Source: Catellatospora sp. TT07R-123
GTDB taxonomy: Bacteria; Actinomycetota; Actinomycetes; Mycobacteriales; Micromonosporaceae
Direction of reading: 5' to 3'
Assembly (NCBI RefSeq): GCF_018327705.1
Contig: NZ_BNEM01000001.1
Location: forward strand, 2,604,001-2,668,000
Length of the DNA: 64,000 nucleotides
Shown here piece after piece: positions 60,889 through 64,000 of this stretch. The notes under the pieces were generated by a model. The model saw only the letters and a program-made list of their open reading frames with translations. It was not told the origin of the DNA and searched no databases. A program made the position numbers and the translations under genes. Every line of letters begins with the position of its first letter. Position 1 is the stretch's first letter.

Positions 60889-61875
60889 TCATGGACTGTG
60901 GTCCGTGTCGATCGTCTCCGCCGCGCGCAACCGCACCGATCCGGCTCGCGGATTGCGCGCCACCTCCTCGTCGCCGGCCAGCTCCGCCCCACCCCGGGTG
61001 AGCAGCTTCAGCGTCGGTCCCGTGCCCGGCAGTTCGATCGGCAGGCCGATCGGGGCGGTGCTGCGGGCGCGGGCCACGAAGGCCTGCTTGGTGATCTTGT
61101 CTTCGAGCGAGTGGTACGACAGCACGACCACCCGACCGCCCGGCGTCAGCGCGTCGATCGCCCGCGGCACCGCCCGCTCCCAGGTGGACAGCTCGCCGTT
61201 GACCTCGATACGCAGCGCCTGGAACGTCCGCTTCGCGGGATGTCCCCCGGTACGCCGGGCCGGGGCCGGGATCGAGTCCCGCACCAGCTCGGCCAGCAGC
61301 GCCGATGACGTGATCGGCGCCTTGGCACGCTCGCGCACGATCGCCGCGGCGATCTTGGACGCGAACTTCTCCTCGCCGTACACCCGCAGCACGCGGGTGA
61401 GCTCGCCGTGGGAGTAACTGTTGACGATCTCCTGGGCGGTCGTGCCGGTGGTCTGGTCCATCCGCATGTCCAGCGGCGCGTCCTGGGCGTACGCGAACCC
61501 GCGGTCGGCCTCGTCCAGTTGCAGCGAGGACACGCCGAGGTCGAACAGGATCCCGTCGGCGCCGTCGAGCCCGAGCTTGCCCAGCACGTCGGGCAGCTCG
61601 TCGTAGACGGCGTGCACCAGATGGGTCCGGTCGGCGAAGGGGGCCAGCCGGTGCCGTGCGTGCGCCAGCGCCTCGGTGTCGCGGTCGAGGCCGACCAGCA
61701 GCGTGTTCGGGTGCGCGGTCAGCACCGCCTCGGCGTGCCCGGCCAGGCCGAGCGTGCCGTCGACGTAGACCGTGCGCCCCTCGGGGCCGCGACCGGGCCG
61801 GTCGAGAGCGGGGGCTAGCAGTTGCAGGCATCGATCCAGCAGAACCGGCACGTGTACGCCACGCGGTTCTGCCAT
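60889..61875 (-). CDS. rsmH: 16S rRNA (cytosine1402-N4)-methyltransferase RsmH
   Basis: The 328-aa SAM-dependent enzyme methylates C1402 in the ribosomal P site. [13 protein letters not shown] and [16 protein letters not shown] form the SAM-binding start, and [21 protein letters not shown] is the catalytic family motif. [14 protein letters not shown] lies near the end. Start ATG 61875 follows AGGGGG. A 192-bp gap separates it from mraZ. Confidence 0.97.
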   Translation of the reverse strand: MAEPRGVHVPVLLDRCLQLLAPALDRPGRGPEGRTVYVDGTLGLAGHAEAVLTAHPNTLLVGLDRDTEALAHARHRLAPFADRTHLVHAVYDELPDVLGKLGLDGADGILFDLGVSSLQLDEADRGFAYAQDAPLDMRMDQTTGTTAQEIVNSYSHGELTRVLRVYGEEKFASKIAAAIVRERAKAPITSSALLAELVRDSIPAPARRTGGHPAKRTFQALRIEVNGELSTWERAVPRAIDALTPGGRVVVLSYHSLEDKITKQAFVARARSTAPIGLPIELPGTGPTLKLLTRGGAELAGDEEVARNPRAGSVRLRAAETIDTDHSP

Positions 61876-62067
61876 GTCGAAGCCCCCTGTCCGCTGTGCC
61901 TGCCGTCGTACCGCCAGATCCCCATCCGCTTCCCCCCTCCCGCCTCGGGGTCGAGGTGGGAGCGAATGCGCCTGGCATCGGGGAAGTGATGCCAGGTGCC
62001 GGAGCGGGTGGAGATCTCGCGGTACGGCGGCCCGGGTCCGGCTTTCGCGCGCCAGACCCGCCCATCC

Positions 62068-62499
62068 TCATAGACCGCCGGGCAGCACCCCCTCCTCGAT
62101 GTCGGCGAACTCGTCCTCGTTCGCCGCGAGGTAGGACTCCCACGACGGCTTGTCCCAGATCTCGACCCGGGTGCTCGCCCCGATGACCACCAGGTCACGG
62201 TCGAGCCCCGCGTATTCGCGCAGGTGGGACGGGATGTTGACCCGGCCCTGCCGGTCGGGGACCTCGTCGTGGGCGCCCGCGAAGAAGACCCGGCTGTAGG
62301 CGCGGGCCGCCTTGTTCGTCATGGGCGCCTCGGCGAGCTGTCCCGCGATGCGCTGGAACTCGGGCACCGTGAAGACGTAGAGGCAGCGCTCCTGCCCTTT
62401 GGTTATCACGACACCTCCCGCCAGCTCGTCCCGGAACCGGGCGGGCAGGATCAGCCGGCCCTTCTCGTCCAGCCGGGGAGTATGGGTGCCCAGGAACAT
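62068..62499 (-). CDS. mraZ: Transcriptional regulator MraZ
   Basis: The 143-aa protein has two AbrB-like (SpoVT) repeats, each with the R-(hydrophobic)-P box: [17 protein letters not shown] at the start and [18 protein letters not shown] in the second half. MraZ binds repeated TGGG/GTGG boxes and regulates its own operon. Three such boxes lie at 62606-62629. ATG 62499 gives the standard family length. Confidence 0.97.
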   Translation of the reverse strand: MFLGTHTPRLDEKGRLILPARFRDELAGGVVITKGQERCLYVFTVPEFQRIAGQLAEAPMTNKAARAYSRVFFAGAHDEVPDRQGRVNIPSHLREYAGLDRDLVVIGASTRVEIWDKPSWESYLAANEDEFADIEEGVLPGGL

Positions 62500-62605
62500 C
62501 GGCCCCCACCCCCTCGTAGACCGACGCCGCGCTTCGGCTCGTTTCGCGGACGAGCCGGCACGCGGTGCCTGCGGGGCCGGCGGACCCACGGCCCGCCATT
62601 GCGCC

Positions 62606-62635
62606 CCACTTTACTCCACTTCCCTCCACCGTCAA
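62606..62635 (-). promoter_or_regulatory. mraZ promoter with three overlapping MraZ boxes
   Basis: On the minus strand GTGG occurs three times at exact 10-bp intervals (62626-62629, 62616-62619, 62606-62609), within GTGGAGGGAAGTGGAGTAAA. The same stretch carries TTGACG (62630-62635) and TAAAGT (62608-62613) separated by 16 nt. The boxes lie between and over the promoter elements, so MraZ binding should block RNA polymerase. Confidence 0.8.
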
Positions 62636-62760
62636 TGCGAAATCAGCCTTCCGGGTGCCTTAGCCCTCCATATCGCCGCAGCTCATCGACGGTGGCGCGG
62701 AGTGGAGCGGCGGCGCGGCAGGTAACCAAGGTCATTCTTTTGACACCCGGATGCGGGTAC

Positions 62761-62834
62761 GCCGAAGGGCACTGCTCGTCACGTGGCGCACCGCGAGCGT
62801 CGCGGTGCGTGTGCGAGACAGTGCCCTTCGGCGG
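62761..62834. repeat. 74-bp extended palindrome downstream of the small exported protein
   Basis: Outer arms of 15 bp (62761-62775 with 62820-62834) are perfect. An inner stem GCACCGCGA/TCGCGGTGC closes on a GCG loop, and the middle pairs partly. It lies 57 bp beyond the stop of the 62891-63100 gene and upstream of the mraZ promoter, so it may terminate the former and insulate the latter. Confidence 0.75.
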
Positions 62835-62890
62835 TGCTTCGACGGTGCTTCGGCGCCCGGCGGGCGGGCGTCTTCGAAAGGTTTTCGGAC

Positions 62891-63100
62891 TCAGGCCCGG
62901 TCGTCGTCCGGCAGCGCCTCGTCGGCGTCCGGCGGCTGCGGGTGCTCGTCGTCGACCGACGCCTGCGCGGCGGCGGGCGGGCGCGGCGCGGCGGCCGCCG
63001 CGGGGGCGCCGAGCAGGCTCACGGCGGCCAGTCCCGCGCCCAGGGAGAGCACGAGGCGGGCGGGGTCGAAACGGGAACGGCGGTCGGAGGGTTCCTGCAT
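62891..63100 (-). CDS. Small exported acidic protein
   Basis: The 69-aa ORF begins at an ATG preceded by GGAAGGACC. Residues 1-17 are charged, ~18-40 form a signal-peptide-like hydrophobic stretch (LVLSLGAGLAAVSLLGAPAAAAA), and the remaining ~30 residues are acidic and Pro-rich (VDDEHPQPPDADEALPDDD). Cleavage near Ala-Ala-Ala is likely. The function is unknown. It is divergent from murT and read toward mraZ. Confidence 0.6.
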   Translation of the reverse strand: MQEPSDRRSRFDPARLVLSLGAGLAAVSLLGAPAAAAAPRPPAAAQASVDDEHPQPPDADEALPDDDRA

Positions 63101-63268
63101 GGCGGGTCCTTCCCGGGTCCAGCGGCGGCCGCGCCGGGTACGCGCGGCGACTCGCCCCTGCCCGGGATCCACTGTGAGGGGGTGGCGCAAGCGGACCGGG
63201 CAGGGCTCGGTGGATCCGCCTGGCGCAGCAGCTCGGGAACCGGGTCGCGGCTCCCGCCACACGCGGCT

Positions 63269-63304
63269 GCCTACTCGTTTTATCCCATCAACGGGTAAAT
63301 AGGC
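63269..63304. promoter_or_regulatory. Imperfect palindrome in the murT upstream region
   Basis: GCCTA and TAGGC flank TTTATCCC/GGGTAAA in an A/T-rich patch of the 286-bp region between the small exported protein and murT. The nested symmetry suggests a regulator site or promoter-proximal operator. No matching regulator was seen. Confidence 0.4.
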
Positions 63305-63386
63305 AATACGCAGGGAAAACCCGTGGTCGGGCGGTGTTCTGCGCCACAGGTCCGGCCCGCGGCCCGAGTCAGGTAGCCTCTCCGGC

Positions 63387-64000
63387 GTGACGGAGAAGAA
63401 ACTGCCGCTGCGCGCGACCCTTGCGGCGTCGGTCTCGCGCACCGCCGCGGCCCTGTCCCGCGCCACCGGGCGTGGCGACGGATCGGTCATCGGCGGGCGC
63501 CTGGGCATGATGATCGACCCCGACCTGCTGGCCCACCTGGCCGCAGGCCGCCGGATAGCCCTGGTCTCCGGCACCAACGGCAAGACCACCACCACCCGGT
63601 TCACGGCCGCGGCCGTCGGCGTGCTGGGCGAGGTCGCCACCAACTCGTTCGGCGCCAACATGCCGACCGGCCACACCTCCGCCCTGGCCCGCGCCGGCGC
63701 CACGCCGTACGCGGTGCTGGAGGTCGACGAGCACTACCTGGCCCAGGTGCTGCGGGCCACGACTCCCCTGGTCGTGGCGCTGCTGAACCTGTCGCGCGAC
63801 CAGCTCGACCGGGCCAAGGAAGTCGCGATGATGGCCCAGCTGTGGCGCGACGCGCTGACCGAGCACCCCGACGTGCACGTCGTGGCCAACGCCGACGACC
63901 CCATGGTCGTGTACGCCGCCGCCGCGCACGCCGCCTCCGGCACCGGCGGGGTCACCTGGTTCTCCGCCGGCCAGCGCTGGCGTGAGGACGCCCACGTCTG
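63387..64000 (+). CDS. murT: Lipid II isoglutaminyl synthase, Mur-ligase subunit MurT (partial)
   Basis: The first ~204 residues are present and the gene runs off the window. IALVSGTNGKTTTTRFTAAAV is the Mur-ligase ATP loop, and VLEVDEHYLAQVLRATTPLVVALLNLSRDQLDR is typical of MurT. With GatD it amidates D-Glu of the stem peptide to D-isoglutamine. The GTG at 63387 is the likely start although its ribosome site is weak. gatD would be expected next, outside the window. Confidence 0.9.
   Translation, partial: MTEKKLPLRATLAASVSRTAAALSRATGRGDGSVIGGRLGMMIDPDLLAHLAAGRRIALVSGTNGKTTTTRFTAAAVGVLGEVATNSFGANMPTGHTSALARAGATPYAVLEVDEHYLAQVLRATTPLVVALLNLSRDQLDRAKEVAMMAQLWRDALTEHPDVHVVANADDPMVVYAAAAHAASGTGGVTWFSAGQRWREDAHV

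Noticed and set aside
61876..62067. Possible small gene between mraZ and rsmH (open frame on the minus strand around 61815-62198)
   Set aside because: The open frame overlaps both neighbours, has no ATG/GTG with a ribosome site within the gap, and resembles no known protein. The gap is left unannotated.
1..64000. tRNA, rRNA, riboswitch, insertion sequence or phage attachment site
   Set aside because: No cloverleaf with T-loop signature, rRNA-like tract, transposase motif or integrase gene was seen. A covariance-model search was not possible here.

Overview
The window is high-GC actinobacterial DNA, most like the Micromonosporaceae. The evidence is a complete division and cell wall (dcw) cluster with wag31/divIVA, sepF and a meso-diaminopimelate-type MurE, a PriA-type HisA, a divergent murT, and a WXG100/CpnT-like polymorphic toxin locus. 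No tRNA, rRNA or CRISPR array was recognised.

Layout. 1-6.8 kb holds mixed metabolic genes: the tail of a DinB/maleylpyruvate-isomerase-like protein, a fadD-type acyl-CoA ligase, a divergent MocR regulator/YczE-like membrane protein pair, a PAP2 phosphatase and a Bax-inhibitor-1-like protein. 6.9-14.4 kb is the histidine block on the minus strand (hisD-hisC-hisB-hisH-small membrane protein-priA, then hisF), interrupted by a divergent LysR/EamA pair. 14.7-18.8 kb holds a LON-domain protein, a DUF2567-like protein and two convergent deaminase/SUKH fusion proteins. 18.8-30.8 kb is the polymorphic toxin locus. 31-41.4 kb holds dnaE, a MinD-like ATPase, a membrane protein, rluD-lspA, a DksA/TraR protein, a K+/H+ antiporter and a DUF167 protein. 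41.6-62.5 kb is the dcw cluster read right to left: mraZ, rsmH, ftsL, ftsI, murE, murF, mraY, murD, ftsW, murG, murC, ftsQ, ftsZ, yggS, sepF, yggT, wag31. The window ends with a small exported protein and the start of murT.

The toxin locus is the most novel part. A 9.8-kb open frame encodes a CpnT-like N-terminal region with hydrophobic helices, a Ser/Thr/Pro linker and a papain-fold glutamine-deamidase-like domain. Five downstream modules follow, each opened by a Pro-Asp-Pro-x-Gly junction. Three modules end in a domain with the sequence hallmarks of RelA/SpoT nucleotide pyrophosphokinases. Directly after each of these a small paralogous ORF (101-110 aa, strong Shine-Dalgarno) lies in the +1 frame inside the giant ORF. 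These three ORFs are the best candidates for cognate immunity proteins. A last module of different base composition carries an unrecognised C-terminal domain and is followed by two paralogous immunity-like genes. Upstream, a YbaB-like and a WXG100-like gene diverge from the toxin, consistent with type VII export.

Intergenic DNA is rich in hairpins. A 67-bp palindromic repeat family occurs three times (14464, 45606, 52109), twice inside the dcw operon. Two further 64-68-bp palindromes lie side by side at 4547-4758. Related tandem repeats lie at 5.7 and 30.8 kb. The mraZ promoter carries three GTGG boxes at exact 10-bp spacing, the expected MraZ autoregulatory site.
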